A stretch of DNA of 64,000 bases from AC-49 sp963766605 (GCA_963766605.1 CAVYAT010000001.1:620001-684000), one strand, 5' to 3'; positions 17,157-26,318 are shown, counted from the first letter of the stretch. Notes: generated by a model from the sequence alone, not told the origin. A program made the numbers and translations.

Positions 17157-19864
17157 CGATGACCGGGCATGCGACCGAGCTGTGGTACGACGGGGATACC
17201 GACGCGGTTGCCGAGAGGCTCGGCGTCGATCCAAGCCTCGGACTCTCGAGTCAGCAGGCGGCGACCCGGCTTGCCCAGAACGGCCCGAACGCCCTCCCCG
17301 CGGAAGACTCGGAACCGGGTTGGAAGCGCCTCGCAGCTCAGTACCGCAGCTACATGCAGCTCATCCTCGTCGCGGCGGCGATCGTGTCGCTGGCAATCCA
17401 GGAATGGAGCACGGGCGTCCTCCTGATCGTGATCACGGTCATCAACGCCGTCGTCGGCCTGCGCCAGGAGGGCAAGGCCGAAAGCGCGATGAACGCGCTC
17501 AAGGCGATGGTCAAGGCAACGGCGCGCGTCCGTCGCGACGGCACCGAGGCGAACATCGCCGCCGAGGAGATCGTCGGCGGCGACGTCATCCTGCTCGCCG
17601 CCGGCGACGAGGTCCCAGCCGACGGGCGGCTGCTCGAGGCGACCTCTCTCCAGATCGACGAGTCCGCACTGACCGGCGAGAGCGTGCCCGCCTCCAAGGG
17701 CATCGAGGCCCCGTCGGGCACCGACCTCGCCCCGGGCGACCAGACCAACATGGCTTTCATGCACACACCGGTCACTCACGGCAGCGGCGTGATGATCGTC
17801 ACCGCCACCGGCGCCGACACCCAGGTCGGAAGGATCGCCGGGATGCTGGCGACGACGGCCAAGGAGCAGACGCCGCTCACGAAGCAGCTCAACACGCTGA
17901 CGCTGTGGATCGCCGCGGCGGCCGGCCTGACGATGGTCGTCATGTTCGTGCTTGGCGTGCAGCGCGGTCAGACGGCCACGGTCATCTTCACCAGCGCCGT
18001 GGCACTGGCGATCGCAGCGATCCCCGAGGCGATGCCGACCGTGCTGCAGGTCGTGATGTCGCTCGGAGCCGGCCATCTGGCGCGTCACGGCGCCGTCCTG
18101 AAGGACCTCGCTTCGGTCGAGACGCTCGGCTCGACCTCGGCGATCAACTCCGACAAGACCGGCACGCTGACGATGAACCAGGTGACCGCCGTCGAGGTGC
18201 TCGACCCCACGGACCGCTTCACGATCTCCGGCTCGGGCTACAGCCTTGACGGGAGCGTGCAGCACGTGGCCGGCACCTCGGACACGATCGAGGACGCGAT
18301 CCTGCCCTACGTCATCGTCAACGACGCGCAGCTCGTCGACGGCAAGGTCGTCGGCGACCCGACGGAGGGCGCGCTGCTGGTTCTCGCCCATAAGGCGGGT
18401 CTCGACGCCGTCGCGACCCGCGGGCAGTTCCCGCGGCTCGCGACGCTCCCCTTCGACCCGACCTACAAGCTGATGGCCGTCTTTGCCGACGCGGCCGACG
18501 CCGGCGGCGACCGGGTCGTGCGCTGCTTCGTGAAAGGTGCGGCGCCCGCTGTGATGAGCCGGACGGCGAGTGCGCTCTCCAACGGTCAGCGCGTCGCCTG
18601 GAGCGACGACCTGCGCAGCCGCGCTGAGGCGAACGTGCAACGGATGGGCGAGAGCGGTCTGCGCGTCATGGCCGCCGCGTTCCGCGACATCGACCCCGCC
18701 GCCTTCGACTCCGACACAGACCTACTCAGCTATGTCGACGGACTCGAGATCACCAGCCTCGTGGCGATGGTCGATCCCCCGCGCGCCGCGTCCAAGCAGG
18801 CGGTCGCAGACGCCCAGAGCGCGCATATCCGCGTGCGCATGGTCACCGGCGATGACCTCGTCACCGGCGCGGCCATCGCCCAGCAACTGGGAATCGAGGG
18901 CGAGGCAATCCTCGGCGCAGCCTTCGCGGCGCTCGAGGAATCCGAGCGCCTGGCCCGCATCGACGGCATCGGCGTCGTCGGCCGGGTCGCACCCGAGCAC
19001 AAGGTCCTGCTCGTCGACACGCTCAAGCAGAAGGGCGAGGTCGTGGCGATGACCGGCGACGGCGTCAACGACGCGCCATCGATCAAGGCCGCCCACATCG
19101 GCATTGCCATGGGCAGCGGGACCGAAGTCGCCAAGAACGCCAGCCGGATGATCCTGACCGACGACAACTTCGCCACGATCGTTCAGGCCGTCGAGCAGGG
19201 CCGCAAGCTCTACGACAACCTCCTCAAGTACGTCCGCTTCGTGCTGATCTCGCTCGTCGCGTTCGTGATCACCTACCTCGGCGCGACGCTGCTGAACATC
19301 GCGGCGGGCGAGCCGTTCACCGCCCCGCAGGTGCTCTACATCCACTTCTTCGTCAGCGCCCCGTTCGGCGTCGCGCTCGGACTCGACCAGCAGACGCCGG
19401 GCCTGATGCTACGCCGGCCGCGCCCGAGCACCGAGTCCATCCTCACCACGGGTGTGAAGCTGACCGCCGGGCTCGTCGGCCTCTACATGGCGATCGTCCT
19501 GAACCTGTTGATCTGGGCCGGCAAGGACCACTGGGGCAGCACGGCGGTCGGCTCGTCCATCGGCCTGACCGCGTTCGCGCTGATGCTCGTCGTCGCCGCC
19601 TACGAGAGTCGCAGCCTGTCGGACACGCTCTTCGCCCGTGAAACGTTTGACAACCCGCAGATGAACTGGACCGCGCTCGTCGAGATCGCACTCGTCGTGA
19701 TGGTCACCCAGATGGACCTGTTCAACCGCCTGCTCGGGACGGTGCCGCTCAAGGCCGGCCAGTTCGGCCTTGCCCTTTCCGCTGCGGTCCTGCTGCTGGC
19801 GTTGTGGGAGCTCACCAAGCTCATCGTGCGGCGTCAGCCGCCAGGAGCGGTTGGGGCCGGCTGA
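17153..19864 (+). CDS. P-type cation-transporting ATPase (P2A-like)
   Basis: 903 residues. N-terminal cation-ATPase domain, TM1-2, actuator domain with ALTGESVP, TM4 with PEAMP in place of the usual PEGLP, phosphorylation motif SDKTGTLT, KGAAPAVMSR, TGDGVNDAPS hinge and six C-terminal membrane segments. This architecture is that of Ca2+ or Na+/K+-type P2 pumps; the ion is not certain, and the altered TM4 motif cautions against a firm Ca2+ call. It is translationally coupled to the APC permease, tying it to the arginine operon. Its 3' end overlaps the convergent ATPase gene by 31 bases. Confidence 0.9.
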   Translation: MTMTGHATELWYDGDTDAVAERLGVDPSLGLSSQQAATRLAQNGPNALPAEDSEPGWKRLAAQYRSYMQLILVAAAIVSLAIQEWSTGVLLIVITVINAVVGLRQEGKAESAMNALKAMVKATARVRRDGTEANIAAEEIVGGDVILLAAGDEVPADGRLLEATSLQIDESALTGESVPASKGIEAPSGTDLAPGDQTNMAFMHTPVTHGSGVMIVTATGADTQVGRIAGMLATTAKEQTPLTKQLNTLTLWIAAAAGLTMVVMFVLGVQRGQTATVIFTSAVALAIAAIPEAMPTVLQVVMSLGAGHLARHGAVLKDLASVETLGSTSAINSDKTGTLTMNQVTAVEVLDPTDRFTISGSGYSLDGSVQHVAGTSDTIEDAILPYVIVNDAQLVDGKVVGDPTEGALLVLAHKAGLDAVATRGQFPRLATLPFDPTYKLMAVFADAADAGGDRVVRCFVKGAAPAVMSRTASALSNGQRVAWSDDLRSRAEANVQRMGESGLRVMAAAFRDIDPAAFDSDTDLLSYVDGLEITSLVAMVDPPRAASKQAVADAQSAHIRVRMVTGDDLVTGAAIAQQLGIEGEAILGAAFAALEESERLARIDGIGVVGRVAPEHKVLLVDTLKQKGEVVAMTGDGVNDAPSIKAAHIGIAMGSGTEVAKNASRMILTDDNFATIVQAVEQGRKLYDNLLKYVRFVLISLVAFVITYLGATLLNIAAGEPFTAPQVLYIHFFVSAPFGVALGLDQQTPGLMLRRPRPSTESILTTGVKLTAGLVGLYMAIVLNLLIWAGKDHWGSTAVGSSIGLTAFALMLVVAAYESRSLSDTLFARETFDNPQMNWTALVEIALVVMVTQMDLFNRLLGTVPLKAGQFGLALSAAVLLLALWELTKLIVRRQPPGAVGAG

Positions 19865-22575
19865 ACCGGCGGTCGATGAGCTTTCCGAGCTCCAGGAGCG
19901 CGAGGAGGGCGATCGGGCCAAGGAGGCAGATGCCCCACTGTCTGGTCGGTCAGCGATGCGGTCCCGAAGATCCGCTGCAACGGAGCGAGCGCGGTGACGA
20001 GGAACGTGAGCAGGACAGCCGCTCCGATCATCTGCAGGAATCGCCCGTTTTCGATCGTGTAGCGAGCGAACACGGTTCCCTTTGGCTCGCGAGCCTCGAG
20101 CGCGGCCGCCACATGCATCAGGGAGAGGGTTGTGAGTCCCATCGTGGTCGCCACGGTGAGGGTGTAGCGATCCTCGCCCCAGGCGACAACCGCGAGGGTG
20201 AGGCCGGCCATGAGGATGCTCGCGAGGGCGAGTCGGGCAGCAAGCCCGTTGGACACGATCCGCGCGGCTGCGTCGCGCGGTGGGCGCCGCATGAGCCCCG
20301 GTACGGGCGCGTCGAAGCCGAGCCCGACGGCCAGGAACAGGTCGATGGCGAAGTTGACCCACAGGATCTGCAGGGGGGTGAGTGGCGCGCCGTTTGCGAT
20401 GTTGAAGATCGCGGCGCCGAGGAAGGTCACGATGAAGCCGCCGAGCATCACGAGCTGCACGCGCACGTATTTCATGAGGTTGTCGTACAGGCCGCGGCCG
20501 CCGTCGACGGCCTCGACGATGGTCGCGAAGTTGTCGTCGGTGAGGATCATGTCGGCGGCCTCTTTGGTCACCTCGGTGCCCGTGATGCCCATCGCGACCC
20601 CGATGTCAGCGCGTCTCAGCGCGGGGGCGTCGTTGACGCCGTCGCCGGTCATCGCCACGACGTTGCCCGTCCGTTTGAGGAGGTCGACGAGCCGTACCTT
20701 GTCCTCGGGTGCGACGCGTGCCACCACGCCGAGACCGTCGAGCCGTTGCTCGAGCTCGGTGTCGCTGAGGGCAGCGAACTCGGCCCCCGTGAGCGCCTCG
20801 CCCTCGATGCCGAGCTGGGCGCCGATCGCCGCCGCGGTTGTGACGTGGTCGCCGGTGATCATGCGGACGCGGATCCCGGCCTCCTCGCAGCGGGCGATGG
20901 CGTCGCGCGCCTCCCGGCGCGGCGGATCGACGATCCCAACCAGGGCGAGCAGCGTCAGGTCGTGCACCTCATTCAGCAGTTCTCCGTCGGCGTCAAACGC
21001 GGCGGGATCGATGTCGCGCGACGCGACGGCGAGCACGCGGAGCCCGTCTCGGGCGAGGCGGTCGTTCTCGGCAACGACTCGGTCGCGGCCGAGCTCGGCA
21101 GGGATCGCCTGGCCGTCCGCCCCGCGCATCGCCGCCGAACGGGCGAGCAGGACGTCGGGTGCGCCCTTGACCAGGCAGCGGACGACGTCGCGCCCGTTTT
21201 CCTGCATGTGGTGGAAGGTGGCCATCAGCTTGTACTCGGAGTCGAACGGGACCTCGGCCACACGGGGGTAGCGGCCCCTGGTGCCGTCGACGTCCAGGCC
21301 ACCCTTCGCGGCCAGGACCAGCAGCGCAGCCTCGGTCGGGTCGCCGACGATTTCGCCGTCGGAGACGTTCGCGTCGTTCGCGAGGGCCATCGGCAGCAGA
21401 AATGGCTCCAGCGGCGTCTCGCCCTCGCCGGCGACGTGAAGGATCCGGCCGACCGAGGAGTAGCCCTCCCCATCGACGGTGTAGCGCCGGCCGACCAGCG
21501 AGAGCTCGCGGGCGGTCATCTGGTTGAGGGTCAGGGTGCCGGTCTTGTCGGTGCAGATGGCCGACGTGGATCCGAGCGTCTCGACGGATCGCAGCCGCTT
21601 GACGATCGCGCCTTTGGCGGCGAGTGCGCGGGTCCCGAGCGACAGCATCGAAGTCACGACCGCGGGTAGCTCGGTCGGGATCGCGGCGACCGCGACGCTG
21701 ATCCCGATCAGAAACAGCTCGTCGAGGCTGTCGCCGCGCGCCAAGCCGAGGATGATCACGAGCGCGAGCGAGATCCCGGCCAGCGTCGCGACCACGAGCG
21801 TCAGCTGGTCGAGCTGGCGGGTCAGTGGCGTCTTCTCCTTCTGGACCGCGCTCAGCATCCCCGAGATCCGGCCGACCTCGGTCGCCATCCCGGTGGCCGT
21901 CACGACCATCTCGCCCCGTCCGCGCGTGACGGTCGAGTTCATATAGGCCATGTCGACGCGATCGCTGAGAGCCACGTCTTCGCGGTCGACGGCATCGACC
22001 GCCTTCGGCGTCGGCGTGCTCTCGCCGGTCAGCGCGGCTTCCTCGATCTCCAGCGTCGCAGCGATCAGCAACCGGCCGTCGGCGGGGATCTTGTCGCCCG
22101 CCTCAAACGAGACGACGTCGCCGGGCACGAGCTCCTCCGCCGGGATGTCGATCACCTCGCCGCCGCGCCGGACGTGCGCCCTGAGGACCAGCATCTTCTG
22201 GAGCGCCGCAACGCTGTCCGCCGCTTTCCCTTCCTGGCTGAGCCCCAGGATCGCGTTCAGCAGCGTCACGCCGAAAACGACGATCGCGGTATGCCACTCG
22301 TCGAGCGCCACGACGCTGACGATCGCGGCGCCGACCAGGACGAGCTGCATCAGGTCCCGGTACTGGCGCAGGAACGCCTGCCAGCCAGGCTCCTTCTTGC
22401 CTTCAGCGAGCTTGTTTGGGCCGTGCTGCGCCAGACGGCGCTCGACCGCCGCAGGGTCGAGCCCGACTCCGGGATCGACCTCCAGCTCGGCGCACACCGC
22501 CTCAGCGGTCATGACATGCCACGGCATCGCGTCGGTGGCGCTTGGCAGGTCTGGATTAGCCTCAGTCACGGTCAT
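19834..22575 (-). CDS. P-type cation-transporting ATPase with frameshifted C-terminus
   Basis: 913 residues; P2A-like with ALTGESTP, TM4 IPTELPAVV, CTDKTGTLT, KGAPDVLLAR and TGDGVNDAPALRRADIG. The ATG at 22575 is preferred (AAAGGA ahead of it). After FGTASLTDQ the frame turns into a Pro/Arg-rich tail (HLPPWPDRPPRAPG). Removing one base at about 19941 restores a normal last helix, QWGICLLGPIALLALLELGK, with a stop at 19821. So the last transmembrane helix is lost by a one-base insertion, either a real mutation or an error. It is a paralogue of the neighbouring ATPase and converges on it. Confidence 0.88.
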   Translation of the reverse strand: MTVTEANPDLPSATDAMPWHVMTAEAVCAELEVDPGVGLDPAAVERRLAQHGPNKLAEGKKEPGWQAFLRQYRDLMQLVLVGAAIVSVVALDEWHTAIVVFGVTLLNAILGLSQEGKAADSVAALQKMLVLRAHVRRGGEVIDIPAEELVPGDVVSFEAGDKIPADGRLLIAATLEIEEAALTGESTPTPKAVDAVDREDVALSDRVDMAYMNSTVTRGRGEMVVTATGMATEVGRISGMLSAVQKEKTPLTRQLDQLTLVVATLAGISLALVIILGLARGDSLDELFLIGISVAVAAIPTELPAVVTSMLSLGTRALAAKGAIVKRLRSVETLGSTSAICTDKTGTLTLNQMTARELSLVGRRYTVDGEGYSSVGRILHVAGEGETPLEPFLLPMALANDANVSDGEIVGDPTEAALLVLAAKGGLDVDGTRGRYPRVAEVPFDSEYKLMATFHHMQENGRDVVRCLVKGAPDVLLARSAAMRGADGQAIPAELGRDRVVAENDRLARDGLRVLAVASRDIDPAAFDADGELLNEVHDLTLLALVGIVDPPRREARDAIARCEEAGIRVRMITGDHVTTAAAIGAQLGIEGEALTGAEFAALSDTELEQRLDGLGVVARVAPEDKVRLVDLLKRTGNVVAMTGDGVNDAPALRRADIGVAMGITGTEVTKEAADMILTDDNFATIVEAVDGGRGLYDNLMKYVRVQLVMLGGFIVTFLGAAIFNIANGAPLTPLQILWVNFAIDLFLAVGLGFDAPVPGLMRRPPRDAAARIVSNGLAARLALASILMAGLTLAVVAWGEDRYTLTVATTMGLTTLSLMHVAAALEAREPKGTVFARYTIENGRFLQMIGAAVLLTFLVTALAPLQRIFGTASLTDQTVGHLPPWPDRPPRAPGARKAHRPPVQPAPTAPGG

Positions 22576-22607
22576 GTAGGTGTCCTTTGCGTCGGATCCT
22601 CGCACGC

Positions 22608-24104
22608 TCAGTCGGCGGTCGTGAGGACGCGAAGACGCGTCAGTCCTGGGTCGACGGCACCGCGGACGTGGCCGAACGGCGCGGTGGCCGTACGCCGGAG
22701 GAAGTCCCGAGTGTCTGCGGTGATGACCTCGCCCGGAAGGACGTTGGGGATGCCCGGCGGGTAGGCGGCGAGCGCGTCGGCGGACACGCGCCCCACTGCG
22801 TCCTCGGCGGCCACGAGTTCGGCCGGTGCGAAGTAGGCCTCGCGCAGCGAGACGACCGCCCGTCCCGGCAGCGGGAGTGTGATCGGCGACCCCACGGCGG
22901 GCCCGTGGTCGGGGAGCGCGTCGAGCGCGGCGACCACGCGCGCCGTGTCCGGCACGGCGCCGGCGCCGATGACGGCGATGATCACGCTGTCGGTCGCCAT
23001 CTCGGTGTGCACTCGGTGGCGTTCGAACAGGAGCTGGCGGGCCTCGTGGCCGCTGATCCCGCCGCTGCGGGTGTCGATCACGATCCGCAGCGGGTCCAGT
23101 GCCACCACCCCGGGGGAGGCCAGGAAACGGTCGGACAGCTCACGAAAGCGACCGGCTGCCCGCACGCCCTCGCGAAGCCGCAAGGCCGCCTCCAGCGAGT
23201 GGCCGATGCGCTCGCGGCCGTGGACGGCGAGGCTGCTGCGTGCGATATCCAGCGAGAGCATCAGCAGCGAGCTCGCGCTCGTTGATTGAAGCGAGCGGAA
23301 CGCGCGGTTGACAAGCGGCTCCAACCGCTCGGCGAATGGGCCGCGCGCCAGGTGCAGCAGCGCGGACTGAGTGAGGCTGCCCGCGAGCTTGTGCGTACTG
23401 GACACGACCAGGTCGGCACCCTGGGAGAGGGCGTTCGCGGGCACATCGGGGTGAAAGCCGAAGTGCGCGCCCCAGGCCTCGTCGACGACCAGCGCCACCC
23501 CGCGACCGTGCGCCACGTCGGCGAGCGCGCGCACGTCTGCGACGGCACCGAAGTAGCTCGGCGTCACCACATATGCGGCCACCGCGTCGGGACGCCGATC
23601 GAGCGCGCGGGCAAGCGATTCGGGACGCACCCCATGCGCGGCGCCGAGCTCGGCGTCGATCTCGGGCGCGACGAAGTGACCCTCCAACCCGCCGAGCACC
23701 ATTCCGTCCATGACGCTGGAATGCATGCTGCGCTGGACGACGATGTGCTGACCAAGGTGGCGCAGCGCAAGACACGCGACCAGATTGCCTTTTGACCCGC
23801 CGTTGGTGAGCAGCCAGGTCCGTTGTGCGCCCCAGGCTTCGGCGGCGAGCTGCGCCGAGCGTTGCAGCGGCGTAGGCCGGGGGCCCTGGTCGATACCGTC
23901 CACCAGCGGCGGGACATCCAGGTCGAGGATGTGCTCGCCGAGCACCTCGGCGAGCTCAGGCTGGGCCACGCTGCCGCCGCCGTGGCCCGGTACGTCGAGC
24001 CTGACGAACGGCCGGCGCGCATACGCGCCCACGGCGTCCGCATACGGAGTGGCCGACTGGCCCCCGATCTCCGTCATCGGTTCCGTGCCCGCCGCGACGC
24101 TCAT
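22608..24104 (-). CDS. Orn/Lys/Arg decarboxylase family protein (PLP)
   Basis: 498 residues of the fold-type I decarboxylase group without the N-terminal response-regulator-like wing (the short form). The PLP lysine lies in VVSSTHKLAGSLTQSA, with the upstream Asp in VVDEAWGAHFGFHP and LDVPGHGGG at the start. It converts a basic amino acid to its polyamine or diamine. The ATG at 24104 has GGAGGG six bases upstream. Near the arginine deiminase genes, arginine or ornithine is the likely substrate; consumption of a proton would suit acid resistance (inference). Confidence 0.87.
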   Translation of the reverse strand: MSVAAGTEPMTEIGGQSATPYADAVGAYARRPFVRLDVPGHGGGSVAQPELAEVLGEHILDLDVPPLVDGIDQGPRPTPLQRSAQLAAEAWGAQRTWLLTNGGSKGNLVACLALRHLGQHIVVQRSMHSSVMDGMVLGGLEGHFVAPEIDAELGAAHGVRPESLARALDRRPDAVAAYVVTPSYFGAVADVRALADVAHGRGVALVVDEAWGAHFGFHPDVPANALSQGADLVVSSTHKLAGSLTQSALLHLARGPFAERLEPLVNRAFRSLQSTSASSLLMLSLDIARSSLAVHGRERIGHSLEAALRLREGVRAAGRFRELSDRFLASPGVVALDPLRIVIDTRSGGISGHEARQLLFERHRVHTEMATDSVIIAVIGAGAVPDTARVVAALDALPDHGPAVGSPITLPLPGRAVVSLREAYFAPAELVAAEDAVGRVSADALAAYPPGIPNVLPGEVITADTRDFLRRTATAPFGHVRGAVDPGLTRLRVLTTAD

Positions 24105-24190
24105 GACGTCCCTCCGACAAGGACGATGCGCCAAACAGCATTGGGCGCGTCCTCAAGCGAGAACGCCGCGGTGTGTGCGCCGATGCTCAT
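24101..24190 (-). CDS. Possible 29-aa leader peptide coupled to the decarboxylase
   Basis: ATG at 24190, with a strong purine-rich site GGGGGCGTG before it, reads MSIGAHTAAFSLEDAPNAVW then RIVLVGGTS and stops inside the decarboxylase start (ATGA). The good ribosome site and overlap suggest translation, and coupling could control decarboxylase synthesis. It has no run of Arg, Lys or Orn-related codons that would make it an obvious attenuator. Confidence 0.35.
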   Translation of the reverse strand: MSIGAHTAAFSLEDAPNAVWRIVLVGGTS

Positions 24191-24288
24191 CACGCCCCCA
24201 TCATCCGGATGTGCGACTCGCTCAGCCTTGCAGGTTGGAGCGGCGCTTGACCGGCGGCCGACCTGGCGGCGGCGGAGCGATGGCGCTT

Positions 24289-25008
24289 CTACTCGATCAC
24301 GGCCGCCGCGGCCAGCCGTCTCCGTTCGCGGGCGCGAAGGCGGCGAAGGACGAGGACCACCGCGACGATCGCGATGGTCGAGATCGCGCCGGCGATGATC
24401 ACCGAGGCGAGCGGGAAGCCCGACAGCGCCGTCGCGATCAGGTAAGCGAGGGTGCACGTGATGACCGCCCACAGCGCGCCGCCCACCGCCGACCACACGA
24501 GGAAGCGCTCGTAGGGGAATGCCGATAGGCCCATCGTCGCGTTGACGACGAAGCGCAGGCCGGGCACGTAGCGCCCGGCGACGATCAGCACGGGAGCGCT
24601 CGAGCCCACGTACTCCAGTGCCAGCGAGACCCGCTCGTCGTGCTCGAGCCTGTCGACCTGCGGCCGGATCCGCCTCCGGAACAGGCGCGCGATCCAGTAA
24701 AGCGTCGAGTCGCCAACGATCGCGCCCAGGGTCCCGGCGAGCATCACCGTCCCGAGGTGAAGCGACCCTTCTGCGGCCAGCGTCGAGGCGGCGTTGAGTG
24801 TCGTTTCGCCGGGCAGAACCGGGAAGACCGCGTCGCCGAAGACCAACGCGAACACCGCGACGTACGCCCAGCCGCCGGACGCTTCGGAGAGCGAGAACGC
24901 GTGCGATCCGCCCGATACGTTCAGCACGACCATCGCCGTGATCACGACGCCGACGGCCGCACCCGCGAACAGCACCGCGCGCCGATGTTCGAGCCAGACG
25001 TGCTTCAC
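24289..25008 (-). CDS. DedA-family membrane protein
   Basis: 239 residues. The characteristic DedA/SNARE-associated core is visible: PVLPGETTLNAASTLA, GAIVGDSTLYWIARLFRRR, and GRYVPGLRFVVNATMGLSAFPYERFL. DedA proteins act in lipid-carrier (undecaprenyl phosphate or phospholipid) flipping and membrane-potential or pH tolerance. It lies upstream of the decarboxylase on the same strand, separated by about 100 bases. Confidence 0.92.
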   Translation of the reverse strand: MKHVWLEHRRAVLFAGAAVGVVITAMVVLNVSGGSHAFSLSEASGGWAYVAVFALVFGDAVFPVLPGETTLNAASTLAAEGSLHLGTVMLAGTLGAIVGDSTLYWIARLFRRRIRPQVDRLEHDERVSLALEYVGSSAPVLIVAGRYVPGLRFVVNATMGLSAFPYERFLVWSAVGGALWAVITCTLAYLIATALSGFPLASVIIAGAISTIAIVAVVLVLRRLRARERRRLAAAAVIE

Positions 25009-25170
25009 GCCCTGATCAGTTTTACCACCGCGCCCATATCAGCGGTTACCGCCCTGCAAATTGGACAAATCCCTTCGCGCCACCGCTCGACCTCTTCGGT
25101 GCGCGGGTACCATGCGCCGGGGCCTGCGGCGTGTCCGCATGGCCGACCAACCGAGTCGAAAGGGAGCGGG

Positions 25171-25734
25171 ATGGCGACGAGCGCGACTGACCGGGGATCA
25201 CGGCGCTGTGTATTCGCGGCGGCGCTCATCGCAACCGTTGTCCTGGCTGGGTGTGTCGCGACACCGACGGTCGTCGCGGCGACAACGCCAACGACGACGC
25301 CGGAACCGACGACCGTCACCGACACGAGGACGGTTACGACGCCGTCCGCGCCGCAGACCACGACGACGACCGTGACGCATCCCAGCCCTCCGGCGGTCGT
25401 GACCGCCCCGGCGGTAACCCAGACGGCGACGGTCACGTCGACGTCGACGTCGACGAACTCCGGCGCGGCCAAGAAGGGCGCCGCGGCTGCGGCCCTTGCC
25501 GCCGGCTCGCAGGACAGCGACAGTGACAGCTTGCCGACATGGGCGTGGGTGCTCATCGTCGCGGCGGTGGTTGGGCTCGTCGCGGGCGGCATCCTTTGGT
25601 ATGACCGGCGTCGACGAGCTTCGGCGGTCGCCGGCGACGGCGCGCTACCGGCGACCGACCCGGGCGCGGCGGAGAACGGAGATGCTGCCGCGCCAGGAGA
25701 AGGTCCGCCGGCCCCGCCCTCTGCAGACGGCTGA
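25171..25734 (+). CDS. Thr-rich lipoprotein with a C-terminal membrane segment
   Basis: 187 residues with start MATSATDRG after AAAGGGAGCGGG. The lipobox LAGC places the lipidated Cys at residue 28. It is followed by a low-complexity Thr/Pro/Val stalk (about residues 33-105), a Ser/Asp patch (DSDSDS), a membrane segment WVLIVAAVVGLVAGGILWY (about 126-145) and an acidic Pro-rich tail. Lipid anchoring combined with a C-terminal membrane span is unusual. No function is recognised. Confidence 0.7.
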   Translation: MATSATDRGSRRCVFAAALIATVVLAGCVATPTVVAATTPTTTPEPTTVTDTRTVTTPSAPQTTTTTVTHPSPPAVVTAPAVTQTATVTSTSTSTNSGAAKKGAAAAALAAGSQDSDSDSLPTWAWVLIVAAVVGLVAGGILWYDRRRRASAVAGDGALPATDPGAAENGDAAAPGEGPPAPPSADG

Positions 25735-25803
25735 CCCGGACCTGTCCGGCGTGGCCTGTTGGGCGGCGATCGCGATCGCGCCAACGACGAGCTGCCTGGA
25801 AGC

Positions 25804-25964
25804 GTGTCCCGAAATATGTCCCGAACTCGGCAGATATGACCTGCCAGTAGCTCGCGTGCCTCGAACGAACCTCCTGCAAACCGACGCTATCTGACGTCGA
25901 TCCGAGGGTCTTGAAAACCGGAGTCCGTGCAAGCGGACCGCGGGTTCGAATCCCGCCCCCTCCG
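25804..25964 (+). repeat. Attachment-like repeat C: arm block plus tRNA-Ser 3' fragment
   Basis: TGTCCCGAA at 25805 and 25817, the GGCAG/CTGCC inverted repeat, CTATCTGACGTCGATCC, then a tRNA-Ser 3' end at about 25905-25964 with a well-formed T arm (CGCGGGTTCGAATCCCG). The variable-arm allele is the same as in repeat B. Block length (161 bases) and internal spacing equal those of repeats A and B. Confidence 0.8.
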
Positions 25965-26012
25965 TAGAAAATGGCTCTACAGAGCCAAGAATTCGCGTCT
26001 CGGTCTCGATGA

Positions 26013-26318
26013 CTACTTCGGGCGCTGAAGCCAGATCTCGTCGAGCAGCCGCGGCTCGAGCAGGCTCTTCCAGATCACCGCGTCGACGCGGCCTCCGGTG
26101 GCGCCGAGCGGCAGTTCGTCGGGGTGCGCGGCCGAGACCAGGACCACGACGGTCGACGGACGGCTGGCCTTGATCCCCTCCGCCGCTTTGAGCCCCCCGA
26201 TTCCCGGCATCTGAACGTCCATGAGGACCATCTCGGGCTCGAGGTCACGTGCCGTCGCGATCCCAGCTTCGCCGGTGTGCGCCTCGCCGACGATCTCGAG
26301 GTGCTCGGTTGCGCCCAC
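26013..26318 (-). pseudogene. Response-regulator receiver domain lacking its N-terminus
   Basis: About 101 residues from a GTG. The phosphoacceptor region MVLMDVQMPGIGG and the switch Ser/Lys regions (VVVLVSAAH, IWKS) are present, and DLVGATEHLEIVGEAHTGEAG corresponds to helix 1/strand 2. The first beta strand and the acidic pair that bind Mg2+ are missing: upstream codons give unrelated RPADSATSPDDASG. It has no output domain. Probably a truncated remnant next to attachment-like repeat C. Confidence 0.65.

Noticed and set aside
17153..22575. Kdp or heavy-metal (P1B) ATPase assignment
   Set aside because: No metal-binding N-terminal domain, CPx motif or Kdp subunits; the layout is P2-type.
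25290..25460. Apparent microsatellite-like ACGACG/CGTCGA repeats
   Set aside because: They encode the Thr-rich stalk of the lipoprotein; no array or mobile signature.
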